Shown one piece after another: positions 8,624 through 16,610 of a DNA stretch of 43,297 nucleotides. The stretch comes from HGM13862 sp031553915 (GTDB lineage: Bacteria > Bacillota > Dehalobacteriia > UBA4068): assembly GCA_031553915.1 (NCBI GenBank), contig JAVBKT010000013.1, forward strand, positions 1-43,297, given 5' to 3'. The translations under genes were made by a program, and so were the position numbers. Under the pieces are notes generated by a model. That model did not search any database. It was given only the letters and a program-made list of their open reading frames with translations, and was not told where the DNA came from. How positions within the stretch are numbered: position 1 is the first letter of the stretch; each line of letters opens with the position of its first letter.

Positions 8624-9109
8624 ATGGCAAATGATTTATTTGGAGGACTGGGCGGCGCTCTGGGTGGGTTGATGGGAGGCCTGGCAAAATCCGGGCTGGT
8701 GCCCAAAGATACGCCTGAAGGGAAACTGTTGGCAGCGCAAAGTGAGCTTTCTGAGCTGCAACAACAGCAGTCGGAAATTTTTATGGAAATAGGCCGCCAG
8801 GCTTATCAGCAAAACCCCTCTGCCTGGCCGCAGGACGCAAAACTGCAACTGCTACAGCAGAATATTGCCGCAGCTGAAGCTACCCTGAATGAAACAAAAC
8901 GCGTGCAGGATGAAGCAGAGGCTGCCAAAAACGCGATAGAATCCGCCAGCCGCTGCCCCAGCTGCGGCTATCAAAATACGGAAGGCATTAAATTCTGCCA
9001 GGAATGCGGCAGTAAACTGGGCGCTTCCTTCTGCACGGAATGCGGCGCAGAGCTTGCTGCCGGTACCCGTTTCTGCGGTGAGTGCGGAGCTCGTCAGGCG
9101 GAGGACTAA
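8624..9109 (+). CDS. Gly-rich coiled-coil protein with two zinc ribbons
   Basis: The 161-residue protein has a Gly-rich, possibly membrane-associating N-terminus (residues 5-22), a Gln/Glu-rich helical region (about 33-105, likely coiled coil) and two C-terminal zinc ribbons, each with CxxCG pairs. The start is ATG at 8624, with AGGGGG 7 bases upstream; an earlier in-frame ATG at 8579 lacks a site. It is the first gene of a four-gene run in which every product has zinc ribbons. I do not recognise a specific function. It may be a scaffold protein. Confidence 0.82.
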   Translation: MANDLFGGLGGALGGLMGGLAKSGLVPKDTPEGKLLAAQSELSELQQQQSEIFMEIGRQAYQQNPSAWPQDAKLQLLQQNIAAAEATLNETKRVQDEAEAAKNAIESASRCPSCGYQNTEGIKFCQECGSKLGASFCTECGAELAAGTRFCGECGARQAED

Positions 9110-9112
9110 GCT

Positions 9113-9445
9113 ATGGCTACATACAAGCAGCCCTGTATTCATTGCGGCGCATTTGTGGAGCGCGATTCCCGCCTCTGCCCTCAATGCGGCAGCCGCAGTC
9201 CTTTTGGCTATCATTGCCCGCTGTGCCTGCACGAAATCATTAAAGGGCAGTCTGTTTGCGCTGGCTGCGGCAGGCCGCTTACTATCATCTGCCCGATGTG
9301 CGGACAGCCGACTTTTGTCGCAGAACGCTGCGAGAAATGCGGCGGCGGTTTGATGATTCCATGCAGCAACCCCCGGTGTAATGAACCGCAGTTTTTTCAA
9401 AACACTAAATGTACTGCCTGCGGTAAAAAAATCACTAAAAAATAG
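9113..9445 (+). CDS. Small all-zinc-ribbon protein
   Basis: This 110-residue protein is made almost entirely of CxxC pairs: eight pairs by eye, enough for about four zinc sites. It starts 3 bases after the previous stop, so the two are translationally coupled. Such double-zinc-ribbon proteins usually bind protein or nucleic acid; nothing in the sequence decides which. There is no signal peptide, so it is cytosolic. Confidence 0.8.
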   Translation: MATYKQPCIHCGAFVERDSRLCPQCGSRSPFGYHCPLCLHEIIKGQSVCAGCGRPLTIICPMCGQPTFVAERCEKCGGGLMIPCSNPRCNEPQFFQNTKCTACGKKITKK

Positions 9446-9457
9446 GAGGGCTCATTC

Positions 9458-10216
9458 ATGCTACAGGCCTTTACCAGAAACTATCAGGACAATTCCACTG
9501 AGGCTGGTTTTCAGTTTACTTTTTATTGCGATGTCTGCAATGATGGCTACAAATCCAGCTTTATTGAATCCACTACATATAAAAAGAAAAAAGGCTCAAG
9601 ACTGCTGGGGCAAGGCCTGGGGTTGGCCGGAAGCCTGCTGGGCGGCGCTGCCCGCAATATAGGATACACTGCTGAACGCGGCAGCGATATCCTTTCGGAA
9701 AGATTTGACGACCGCTCACCGGAATGGCAAAAGGAGCATGAAAGAGCCTTTGAATTGGCGCAAAACGAAGCCAGACAGCATTTCCACCGCTGCCCTGGCT
9801 GCAATGCTTATGTCTGCGACCACTGCCATAATGAAGACGAGGGGTTATGTGTCCGCTGCGCACCCCGGCAGGAAATTTATGTAGCGCAAGCCAAAGCCCA
9901 GGCGATGAAACGCAATATAGATGAGGCCGGACAAGGCGCCACCGTCTGGCAAGGTCAAATCGAGAGCAAGACCACCATTTGCCCTGCCTGCGGCAAACCT
10001 GCCGGAGCAGGCAAATTTTGCAATAACTGCGGCGCCAATATGGAGCTTAAGGAATGCCCGAAATGCGGCGCCAAGAATGCCCTGACCGTGCGTTTCTGTA
10101 ATAATTGCGGCGAGAACCTGGCTGCGGCGGCTGCTGGCGGCAAATGCTCCGGCTGTGGCGCGGACAATCCGCCCGGCACCAAATTCTGCGGCAACTGCGG
10201 CAATAAAATCGGCTGA
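9458..10216 (+). CDS. Zinc-ribbon protein with a Cys-rich core domain
   Basis: The 252-residue protein begins with a region that contains CDVCNDGY and a Gly-rich amphipathic stretch (LGQGLGLAGSLLGGAA). A central Cys/His segment follows (HRCPGCNAYVCDHCHNEDEG, about residues 107-130), then three C-terminal zinc ribbons (about 172-252). I recall similar proteins, annotated only as zinc-ribbon domain proteins, in many Bacillota and environmental bacteria; the function is unknown. AGGAGG precedes the ATG by 8 bases. The Gly-rich stretch may dock to membrane, as in the first gene of the run. Confidence 0.82.
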   Translation: MLQAFTRNYQDNSTEAGFQFTFYCDVCNDGYKSSFIESTTYKKKKGSRLLGQGLGLAGSLLGGAARNIGYTAERGSDILSERFDDRSPEWQKEHERAFELAQNEARQHFHRCPGCNAYVCDHCHNEDEGLCVRCAPRQEIYVAQAKAQAMKRNIDEAGQGATVWQGQIESKTTICPACGKPAGAGKFCNNCGANMELKECPKCGAKNALTVRFCNNCGENLAAAAAGGKCSGCGADNPPGTKFCGNCGNKIG

Positions 10217-10283
10217 TTGAGCTAAACAAAGCTGCTATTAGCTGACAATATATTCACCAGCGGAAGGAGGCGTTTCCATACTG

Positions 10284-11684
10284 ATGGACTCTTCATCCTT
10301 GCAAGATAAAAACCAGCCGCCAGCCTTTGAATATAGCGGGCAAGTAAGCTCTCCGCTGATAAATGGCGAGGCCAAGCTGAGCATAAGTGAAAAGGGGCTC
10401 AGCATTACCGCCTTGTTTGAGGCGGCGCTACTGCCCTATGCCACCATAAACGCCCTAAGCCTGGCCGATTATCTGATAACAGTGGAAACAGATAGCGGCG
10501 TCTATCAGTTTTCCCGCCTGGGCAACTGGGCGCAGCCGTTTTATGATGACTTGCTTGCTGCCTACAATCAAGCGGTGTTGCAGGCGCTCTTTATCGAGGG
10601 CGACGCGCTTTTCTCCACCCGGGGCGCTTATCAATACCGTGAAAACGGGGAAACGTTTCAGGGCGCGGCTCCTGTGCTGATCTACGAAAACTGCGTCTGC
10701 GTTCTGCCACCCACTTTGCAGGCCAGGCGCATCCCCTTATGCTTTGCCGGCGGAATCGAAAAAGGGGATTACCAGCTGAGCCTTTCGCTAACGCCGGAAC
10801 TGCATTATCTTTTTTCCCGGCTGGGGCATGATAGTGATAGCTTTGCCATTGCCATGGAAAAACAGCTGCGCGCCCTGCATAGCAGAACATTGGCAGCAGT
10901 CACAGAGCTGGATCCTTCCCTCTCCATCACAGCGGCAACGTCAATCGCCAGGCTGATGCCGGAGGGCGCTGCGGCTCCCTTGGGCAAGCTGGGCGAAATC
11001 GCGCCCTCTTTTATCAGCGCGCTGGAAAACAAAATTGCCGCCAGCCGCGCTGCTGAAAGCTATAGCACGCTGCAACTGCTTTGTGATCCAACGCAAATTT
11101 ACATCGGCTTCAAAAAGCAAAACAGCGCTGCGGGCAAAGATGCTGATGATGGAAATATAGTGGTTATGCTGGGCAGTATTAGCGAAGATCCTGCCATAAC
11201 GGATGAGACAGCTGTGCCAGACGACCCCTATCTGCTCTGGCTGATTGCGCCCTCGCCGGATGGTACTTCCTGTGTTGTGGAGTTCGCCGGAGCGGCTGAT
11301 GATGCCGCAGCCACCTTTGTCTATCAGTGTCCGCATGGCTTTGCCGCTTTTGGGCGGCAGCTTAACTATGCCCTGGAAGCGATCAATTTCAAAAGAGAAG
11401 TTATCCGCCTGACAGATGAAGAGCTGCAAAAAAAAGAGTATAGCCATTACCAGATGGCGATCAAACGTAATCAGGCGCTGCAGTTTGTGCGCTCCTGCTT
11501 TGCCGGACGTCTGATTCACTCCAGCCAGCAAGCATGGCGACGTAAGCTGGAGGAAATATGGAACAACAACGAGGCCAGTCCTGTTTTGGCCGAAGAAATA
11601 TCTAATAACAGCATTTGCCCTGCTTGTGGTGTATCCAGTCCGCAAAGCACAAAATTTTGCGACAACTGCGGAGCCAAACTATAG
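10284..11684 (+). CDS. Uncharacterised 466-residue protein with C-terminal zinc ribbon
   Basis: Residues 1-430 show no motif I recognise. The composition is that of a soluble protein with several beta-rich segments in the first third and a helical middle; no signal peptide or membrane segment is seen. The last 25 residues are a single zinc ribbon (CPACG...FCDNCGAKL), like those of the three genes upstream. GGAGG lies 13 bases before this ATG, which is long; an in-frame CTG at 10281 would fit better, so the true start may be one to two codons earlier. It closes the operon and is followed by a strong hairpin. Confidence 0.78.
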   Translation: MDSSSLQDKNQPPAFEYSGQVSSPLINGEAKLSISEKGLSITALFEAALLPYATINALSLADYLITVETDSGVYQFSRLGNWAQPFYDDLLAAYNQAVLQALFIEGDALFSTRGAYQYRENGETFQGAAPVLIYENCVCVLPPTLQARRIPLCFAGGIEKGDYQLSLSLTPELHYLFSRLGHDSDSFAIAMEKQLRALHSRTLAAVTELDPSLSITAATSIARLMPEGAAAPLGKLGEIAPSFISALENKIAASRAAESYSTLQLLCDPTQIYIGFKKQNSAAGKDADDGNIVVMLGSISEDPAITDETAVPDDPYLLWLIAPSPDGTSCVVEFAGAADDAAATFVYQCPHGFAAFGRQLNYALEAINFKREVIRLTDEELQKKEYSHYQMAIKRNQALQFVRSCFAGRLIHSSQQAWRRKLEEIWNNNEASPVLAEEISNNSICPACGVSSPQSTKFCDNCGAKL

Positions 11685-11731
11685 GCAAAAGCTGCACAAT
11701 GCAGTATCAAAGTAAATTTTTTAATTAAGCA

Positions 11732-11768
11732 AAAAGGGTTAGTACACTGCGCGCGTACTAACCCTTTT
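11732..11768 (+). terminator. Terminator of the zinc-ribbon operon
   Basis: A perfect 14-bp stem (11732-11745 with 11755-11768) with a 9-base loop ends in TTTT. It lies 48 bases after the last operon stop and before the second collagen-like gene. Confidence 0.8.
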
Positions 11769-11836
11769 GACATCTTGGCATAATATGAAGTGATGAAACT
11801 TTTTCATCCAATATATCTGCATAGGAGAAAATGGTT

Positions 11837-12352
11837 ATGTCCTTCTCTTACTCTTCTCATTGTCACTATCCCTGCAACTGCTGTGCAAATTTCTGTGCGA
11901 CGGGTGCGACAGGGCCAACTGGAGCTACGGGCGCAACGGGCGCAACGGGCGCCAGTATGACACTGCCCGGACTATATGTTACCCCTGATTCCAGCGCGCT
12001 TTTTGCCGCTGGTTCGCCGTTCCCTTTCACTATTAGTGTATTGCCCAGCGATGGATTTCTCCACCCCGATAGCACCAGTTTTATCGCTCAGGAAAGCAGC
12101 ACCTATTTAATCAGCTTTTTTGTAGACGCGGCAAATGTCAGCGCCGCATCAGTAATCGCACCGGCGATAAATGGTGTGCCCATACCTGTCTCGGCGATAC
12201 CGGTAGCTGCACCAGGCGGTTATACGGGTGTCACCATCATAATTTTGCAGGCTGGCGATTCTCTATCTCTGCAAAACGTCGGCCCTGGAAGTATCACCAC
12301 AACTAACTCAGCCAATGCTACTACGCGGATAACGATGGTGAAAGTCGGCTGA
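11837..12352 (+). CDS. Short collagen-like protein with BclA-type C-terminus
   Basis: The 171-residue protein has a Cys/His-rich N-terminus (CHYPCNCCANFC), a very short collagen stretch of seven or so triplets (about residues 20-40) and a C-terminal domain of about 130 residues rich in beta strands with VTIIILQAGDSLSLQN near the end. That segment is typical of the TNF-like jelly-roll tip domain of BclA-family spore proteins. I chose the second ATG (11837) because AGGAG at 11823-11827 is 9 bases from it but only 3 from the first ATG (11831). With the larger collagen-like gene at 6.5 kb, it suggests a spore-surface function. Confidence 0.78.
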   Translation: MSFSYSSHCHYPCNCCANFCATGATGPTGATGATGATGASMTLPGLYVTPDSSALFAAGSPFPFTISVLPSDGFLHPDSTSFIAQESSTYLISFFVDAANVSAASVIAPAINGVPIPVSAIPVAAPGGYTGVTIIILQAGDSLSLQNVGPGSITTTNSANATTRITMVKVG

Positions 12353-12413
12353 TAAGCAAAAAACTATGCTCTTTTTACTATCACTAGGGTATAGCTGATA
12401 AAAATATAATTGT

Positions 12414-13085
12414 TTATTTTTCCGCCAAAGCAAAACTTTTATCAATACGGCAAAAAATTTCTTCTATCGATATGCTGTCGTCAAGACAAATAGTTAGCCA
12501 ATGCTTTTTGTTCATGTGATACCCGGGCAAATATTTCTGTCCGTCGATCAAAGCGTCAAGCTGCTCCGGCTTAGCCTTCAGGTCAATTATCTCTATCTGA
12601 CCAATGCCGCTTAGACCCAATTTTTGTCTTTGCACGGTTAATAGTGCGGCGTACCATTTTTGATTGTCCTGTCTGCGGAAAACAGCATTATTTGAAAACC
12701 GCTCCCAGAGAAATTCCGGCTCATTATGATACTTGTCTTTGATATAGGCAATGATCTGCCGCGCCTGTTCGCTGTGGAAGACGTCGTTCTCGAAGCAAGC
12801 ATCGCTGATCCCGGCCAGTATTTCTTCATATTCCGCGCGAACTTTTCCGACAAATTTACCCTGCGCCTGGGCAATCTGATGCAGCACATAATTCTCTTTT
12901 GATACGCTATCTATTACTTCTGTTGAAATTTCGCCGCTGGCTGTTATCTTCACAATCATGGCAAATTGCCCCTTTACCAGGCTAGCAGTAAAGATATAAG
13001 TACCCTCATGCCCGCTAAACCCGAAAGGAAGAAGACGGTCAAATATGACTTTTTTATTTTTGAAGAACAGGCTGATATCTTCCAC
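12414..13085 (-). CDS. MmcQ/YjbR-family protein
   Basis: The 223-residue protein has a C-terminal MmcQ/YjbR domain (about 115-220), with the characteristic LPGYHMNKKHWLTICLD segment that pairs a Lys-His-Trp with the closing helix. The family has a CyaY-like fold and is often annotated as DNA-binding; direct evidence is scant. The N-terminal 110 residues form the extra domain seen in longer family members. The start is GTG with AGGAG about 9 bases upstream. It is a single gene, convergent with the collagen-like gene. Confidence 0.8.
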   Translation of the reverse strand: MEDISLFFKNKKVIFDRLLPFGFSGHEGTYIFTASLVKGQFAMIVKITASGEISTEVIDSVSKENYVLHQIAQAQGKFVGKVRAEYEEILAGISDACFENDVFHSEQARQIIAYIKDKYHNEPEFLWERFSNNAVFRRQDNQKWYAALLTVQRQKLGLSGIGQIEIIDLKAKPEQLDALIDGQKYLPGYHMNKKHWLTICLDDSISIEEIFCRIDKSFALAEK

Positions 13086-13241
13086 TTCACATCTCCTTCC
13101 TCATTCCCGCCAACTGATTGCCGGGGACAACCTATTTTGCGCTAAATATAAATCAATAATAGCATAAGAGCTGAATTTAGGGTAGTCATTATATGTAAAA
13201 AGACCTTCTTGCCTTTGCTTATTCAAAATATATATTCCCCT

Positions 13242-13598
13242 TTAGTTTAGGAGATCGGTTATATCCCGAATAAAGTGTTCCTTGGTTTTCACCTCACCCT
13301 TCCAGCTGGCGATAACCATCTCCAGCCGTAGATATTTGAATATGCTGTCCATAAACACGGCGTTTCTACGCACGGTCAGCATCACAAAAATGATTTCATA
13401 GAACTGCTCTTTTGCCAGACGGATGATCAGCATTTTCATCATCTCAAGGTTCATGTGCTCTTCATCCGGCGTGCAAATCAGCTGCCACCACCCGGGATAG
13501 CACCTGATCCATGTTAAGAGTTGAACCGTTTGTTTATCCCTTTTTGTTAGATATGTGGTTTTTTCGTCTCTGATCCCTTTGTTTTTGCTCTTGTTCAT
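13242..13598 (-). CDS. Hypothetical protein, 118 residues
   Basis: I do not recognise this protein. It is basic at the N-terminus (KSKNKG...KTTYLTKRDKQ) with a hydrophobic, helical middle (about 55-85) rich in Met and Ile. AAGGGG lies 10 bases before the ATG, which supports translation. It is divergent from the ribbon-helix-helix gene and shares its intergenic region, including one half of the inverted repeat described there. It may be a target of that regulator. Confidence 0.55.
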   Translation of the reverse strand: MNKSKNKGIRDEKTTYLTKRDKQTVQLLTWIRCYPGWWQLICTPDEEHMNLEMMKMLIIRLAKEQFYEIIFVMLTVRRNAVFMDSIFKYLRLEMVIASWKGEVKTKEHFIRDITDLLN

Positions 13599-13637
13599 AA
13601 AAATTTTTCCCCTTATCTTTTTAGTAGTACTTCATAT

Positions 13638-13692
13638 ATGATAACAAAGTGTTTGTATTAATGCAGGCCTTTTGTTGGTAAAATGTTATCAT
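13638..13692. promoter_or_regulatory. Separated inverted repeat, candidate RHH operator
   Basis: ATGATAACA (13638-13646) and its exact reverse complement (13684-13692) frame a 37-base segment between two divergent genes. The right copy lies just before the ribosome site of the ribbon-helix-helix gene, a typical place for autorepression. Confidence 0.5.
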
Positions 13693-13712
13693 CTTATTAT
13701 TGAGGTGTTATT

Positions 13713-13910
13713 ATGGCTACTGGAAAAATTCAAACTGGTATTCGTTTTACAGAAGATATGCTTTTAAAAATTACCTATATTGCAAAGAAAAATCATCGCT
13801 CTTTAAATGCGCAATTGGAGTATCTCACCCAGAATTGCATTGATGAATTTGAAATAGTAAAAGGAAAAATTTTATTGTCTGAAAAAGATAAAATGAAATA
13901 CAGAAAATAG
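13713..13910 (+). CDS. Small ribbon-helix-helix (Arc-like) DNA-binding protein
   Basis: The 65-residue protein has a beta strand (KIQTGIRFT), then helix A (EDMLLKITYIAKKN) and helix B (SLNAQLEYLTQNCIDEFE), the layout of Arc/MetJ-fold regulators; the Arg in GIRFT would contact the major groove. Dimers usually bind short inverted repeats, and one flanks its promoter. The gene is clearly more A+T-rich than its neighbours, which hints at transfer from a plasmid or phage. GAGGTG precedes the ATG. There is no toxin gene next to it. Confidence 0.78.
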   Translation: MATGKIQTGIRFTEDMLLKITYIAKKNHRSLNAQLEYLTQNCIDEFEIVKGKILLSEKDKMKYRK

Positions 13911-13940
13911 TTCGGATAAGATAAATTTGCTGCATTATTT

Positions 13941-13978
13941 ATTAAAAAGAGACCGCTCGTAAGCGGTCTCTTTTTAAT
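13941..13978. terminator. Strong bidirectional terminator
   Basis: A perfect 17-bp stem (13941-13957 with 13962-13978) with a 4-base loop and A/T-rich outer arms serves the convergent RHH and PAP2 genes. Confidence 0.85.
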
Positions 13979-14010
13979 AAATAGAATAATGAGTACTCTT
14001 GTATGCCAGC

Positions 14011-14706
14011 TCAGCTCGGCATGTCGAATAAATCCGCTTTCTCGGGGCGCCGTTTATACTCGATATACTGCATAGCAGAATAATAGAGCATGATAAATGC
14101 CGAACCAAGCAGCAACCCTCCTACAATATCGGTAAACCAATGCACTCCGGAAAGCAAGCGTCCGATGATTGTTACTGCCATAATCAGCAGGCAAACTGCG
14201 TCAGCTGCCCTTCTTGCCGCCTTGTTTTTTAGTAAAGAGTGGAACCGCATCATCGCCGTCGCCATAATAGAGAGCACTATCATCGTATGGGAAGAAGGAA
14301 ACGATGCTGCCAGGCCTCCATCAAGGATAATCGGCCGATAGTTGACAATGCAGATTTCAAAAAAGAAATAGGCGGCAATTAGCAGCAAATAAAGCACGCC
14401 CAAAGCAATCAGGCCTGTGTCAACACGCCTGATATTTTTTCTTTTGAGCAGCTGAGTGAGGCCCAATACCGCAAAACCGACAGCAGTTAGGATTGCCGCA
14501 ACGCCAAGCCAGTCAGTAATATCGTACCAGAGCAGACTCTCGCCGATGCTCTTGCTCATAAACGCGTTGAGCGTAGCCAGGCCAACCTGAGATTCCCGCG
14601 GGCCAATCGGCTGGACGTCAACCGTCAATACCGCCACTGTCAGCAGCACAAACAACAGAAACAATATGCCGCTTAGCATAAAATTTAATTTGATCTTTTT
14701 CCTCAC
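14011..14706 (-). CDS. PAP2-superfamily membrane phosphatase
   Basis: The 231-residue integral membrane protein has about six membrane segments. Superfamily motifs: a partial first motif ending in R124-P, PSSH at 137-140 (a variant of PSGH), and GRLLSGVHWFTD at 182-193 with the catalytic H189 and D193. The expected reaction is removal of phosphate from a lipid phosphate such as phosphatidic acid or undecaprenyl pyrophosphate, facing outward. The leading Lys of the first motif is not visible. I chose GTG at 14706 because GGAGGAG lies 7 bases upstream; the longer reading frame has no such site. The XRE gene lies 109 bases upstream on the same strand. Confidence 0.85.
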   Translation of the reverse strand: MRKKIKLNFMLSGILFLLFVLLTVAVLTVDVQPIGPRESQVGLATLNAFMSKSIGESLLWYDITDWLGVAAILTAVGFAVLGLTQLLKRKNIRRVDTGLIALGVLYLLLIAAYFFFEICIVNYRPIILDGGLAASFPSSHTMIVLSIMATAMMRFHSLLKNKAARRAADAVCLLIMAVTIIGRLLSGVHWFTDIVGGLLLGSAFIMLYYSAMQYIEYKRRPEKADLFDMPS

Positions 14707-14815
14707 TCTCTTTCTCCTCCATCTCAGGCTATTGGCTTTCATCTTTGTCACCAGCCTATAATGGAGTGCGGAAAAATAAAAGAATCGCGTTGTCACAGCG
14801 ACGATACGATTAGTC

Positions 14816-15418
14816 TCATTTCCTCTTTATCAGCAAAACGCCCTTTATCACAAGCAAGCAGAAGACGAACACATCCGCATATTGCTGCGGACTTGCGGTG
14901 AAAAGTACAACTCCAAATATGGAAAGGCTTAATGAAATAACTGTTTTGCTGCTTAGCCAGCGCCGATGACAATAATTTTGCAAGGCAAGCTCGGCAATGC
15001 CGAAAAAAGTTATCAGTGCCGTAAACGAAATAAAAACAATACGAATATAAGGCGCAGTGTCCAGTGAGAGCAAGGAAACAGCGCGCACCATATCACCTTC
15101 CTGCTGGCCGAAAAAGGGAAGAAAAAAGAACAATACCGGCATACAATCGAGTATTCCAAACACTAAATCACGTAGGCCTCTTGCTTTTTCGCGGTTATCA
15201 GCCTCAGCGATTGTGATCAGCTCCTCGCCTGACAATAAATCGTCAATGGATATTGCAAACAGCCGGGAGATGGCCCGGAGCGAATCAATGCTCGGATAGC
15301 CCCGCCCGGATTCCCATTTGGAAATGGCTGTGCGGGAAACATAGAGTTCTTCCGCAAGCTGCTCCTGCGTCAGGCCCTTTTCTTTTCTCAGTTGTTGCAG
15401 TTTCTCATTAAATTCCAC
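14816..15418 (-). CDS. XRE-family regulator with membrane C-terminus
   Basis: The 200-residue protein has an N-terminal helix-turn-helix (residues 5-60; LTQEQLAEELYVSRTAISKWE is the signature) and a C-terminal half with about four hydrophobic segments (about 88-198). Such membrane-tethered XRE regulators are common in Clostridia and usually control envelope or antimicrobial-peptide response genes. The start is GTG with GGAGG upstream. It reads toward the PAP2 phosphatase gene and may be co-transcribed with it. Confidence 0.85.
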   Translation of the reverse strand: MEFNEKLQQLRKEKGLTQEQLAEELYVSRTAISKWESGRGYPSIDSLRAISRLFAISIDDLLSGEELITIAEADNREKARGLRDLVFGILDCMPVLFFFLPFFGQQEGDMVRAVSLLSLDTAPYIRIVFISFTALITFFGIAELALQNYCHRRWLSSKTVISLSLSIFGVVLFTASPQQYADVFVFCLLVIKGVLLIKRK

Positions 15419-15551
15419 GCTAGCCCTCCGCTGGCAAATTGTCTTAATTTATTAGCCCAAGCAGCTCTATTACTCCAAGCAAATTTTAGCACTTGTATTA
15501 TACCACAGGAACCTGATCCCGTATATTGCTCTCGGACTGTCGTTCAGCCAA

Positions 15552-15582
15552 AATTTCTGCCGCGCTTAGCGTGGCAGAAATT
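15552..15582. repeat. Stem-loop upstream of the XRE-PAP2 pair
   Basis: A 10-bp inverted repeat (15552-15561 with 15573-15582) sits 12 bases from the next hairpin. There is no T-run. It may be part of a double terminator or a regulatory hairpin. Confidence 0.4.
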
Positions 15583-15594
15583 GTTTGACAAGCT

Positions 15595-15627
15595 AAAAGC
15601 CGTTCACCATTAGGTGAACGGCTTTTT
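15595..15627. terminator. Terminator after the second XRE gene
   Basis: A perfect 14-bp stem (15595-15608 with 15613-15626) has a 4-base loop and runs of A and T at its ends. It lies 42 bases beyond the stop of the minus-strand XRE repressor gene. Confidence 0.75.
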
Positions 15628-15668
15628 ATATTCACGGATAAATCAGATAAACAGTTCGCCGCAAGCAG

Positions 15669-16025
15669 TTAGCGCTTGTCTTCCTGATTTGGCAAGGGCT
15701 GTTGATTTTGCACTACCAAAAGCCCTCTGATCTGCTTTAGGGCATACTCCTGCAGGGGCGGAGACAGGTTTGAAAAAAGCTCAATCGCTTCCCGCAGCTC
15801 TTTGCTTTCCGATAATTCTGGAACAAACATATCACCGTTGCCGGCGGTTAGCCAGTCTTTATTTATGCCCAAAACCGTACACATATGGTCGATGAATATC
15901 TCTTTAGGCTTAACCCGGCCATATTCGATATTCCCGATGACATCACGACTAACACCGAGTCTTTTGCCAAACTCAGCCTGCGACATCTTTAGCGCCTTGC
16001 GTACTTGAACAAATCTCAAAATCAT
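15669..16025 (-). CDS. XRE-family repressor, phage cI-like arrangement
   Basis: The 118-residue protein has an N-terminal helix-turn-helix (about 8-62, with MSQAEFGKRLGVSRDVIGNIE) and a short helical C-terminal part, as in small phage or mobile-element repressors. I chose ATG at 16025 because GAGG is 7 bases upstream; the GTG two codons earlier overlaps that site. It is divergent from a 59-residue ORF, with both promoters at consensus strength in a 148-base region. No other phage genes adjoin, so it is an orphan or a remnant. Confidence 0.85.
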   Translation of the reverse strand: MILRFVQVRKALKMSQAEFGKRLGVSRDVIGNIEYGRVKPKEIFIDHMCTVLGINKDWLTAGNGDMFVPELSESKELREAIELFSNLSPPLQEYALKQIRGLLVVQNQQPLPNQEDKR

Positions 16026-16043
16026 TTTCACACCTCGTCATTT

Positions 16044-16072
16044 AGTATATAACACAACATATATTATGTCAA
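16044..16072 (-). promoter_or_regulatory. Promoter of the XRE repressor
   Basis: On the minus strand, TTGACA (16072-16067) and TATACT (16049-16044) are 17 bases apart. The -35 reads TGTCAA on the plus strand, an element repeated at 16097-16102 and inverted at 16109-16114. Confidence 0.8.
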
Positions 16073-16095
16073 TATTTATCTTTGAATTTATGCTT

Positions 16096-16115
16096 TTGTC
16101 AAATTGTGTTGACAA
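16096..16115. promoter_or_regulatory. Inverted repeat, candidate repressor operator
   Basis: TTGTCAA (16096-16102) and TTGACAA (16109-16115) form a dyad that overlaps the -35 of the small-ORF promoter. A third copy of the half-site coincides with the -35 of the repressor's own promoter (16067-16072). Confidence 0.5.
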
Positions 16116-16137
16116 CTCAAAAATGCAGTGATATAAT
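16109..16137 (+). promoter_or_regulatory. Consensus promoter of the small ORF
   Basis: TTGACA (16109-16114) and TATAAT (16132-16137) with a 17-base spacer form an exact sigma-A consensus. Confidence 0.88.
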
Positions 16138-16173
16138 GCGCTTGTAACATATAATTACAAAAAAGGGGGAAAT

Positions 16174-16353
16174 ATGAATAATAATCAAACGGAAATAACT
16201 GACACGATGATAGCTACGTTTATACAGCTCAACCCCCTTAACCGCAAATATGCGTTAACAATCCTGCGTAAACTTTTCCGTATGCAGTCAACGCAGAAAC
16301 AAGCAAAAAAACCCTCCCTCCTGCACAAAATCATTTCCAAAAAGGATAGTTGA
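16174..16353 (+). CDS. Small basic protein, 59 residues, divergent from XRE repressor
   Basis: The product starts MNNNQTEITDTM and is strongly basic in its second half (Lys/Arg about one in four). AAGGGGG lies 6-7 bases before the ATG, and a consensus promoter lies 37 bases upstream. The segment FIQLNPLNRKYALTILRKL is a plausible amphipathic helix. There is no recognised family. Position suggests a cro- or antirepressor-like partner of the divergent repressor, but that is inference. It is easy to miss because it is below the usual 60-residue cut-off. Confidence 0.65.
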   Translation: MNNNQTEITDTMIATFIQLNPLNRKYALTILRKLFRMQSTQKQAKKPSLLHKIISKKDS

Positions 16354-16610
16354 GCTACCTTTACTATTTTCTTTGGTTGCGGCGGTAGGTAAAACATAGA
16401 GCTAGCTGCAAAAAAAACAAATTGCGAGCAAGCATCTCATATTTTGGTGCAAACCACTTGACCTGTAGTGGTATTGGGCCAATTTTATTTATCTCTATTG
16501 CGGCTCAGCATTTTGTTCTAACACTATACCTCGAAAGAAGCAATAGCAGATTGAGTTTTCCCCATTGTCGGGTAAAACACCAGCTGTACCATGATTAGAG
16601 GTAAATAAGT

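Noticed and set aside
8852..9400. 182-codon minus-strand frame over the zinc-ribbon genes
   Set aside because: It is opposite two proteins with regular CxxC pairs and is Ala-rich by mirror codons, with no ribosome site.
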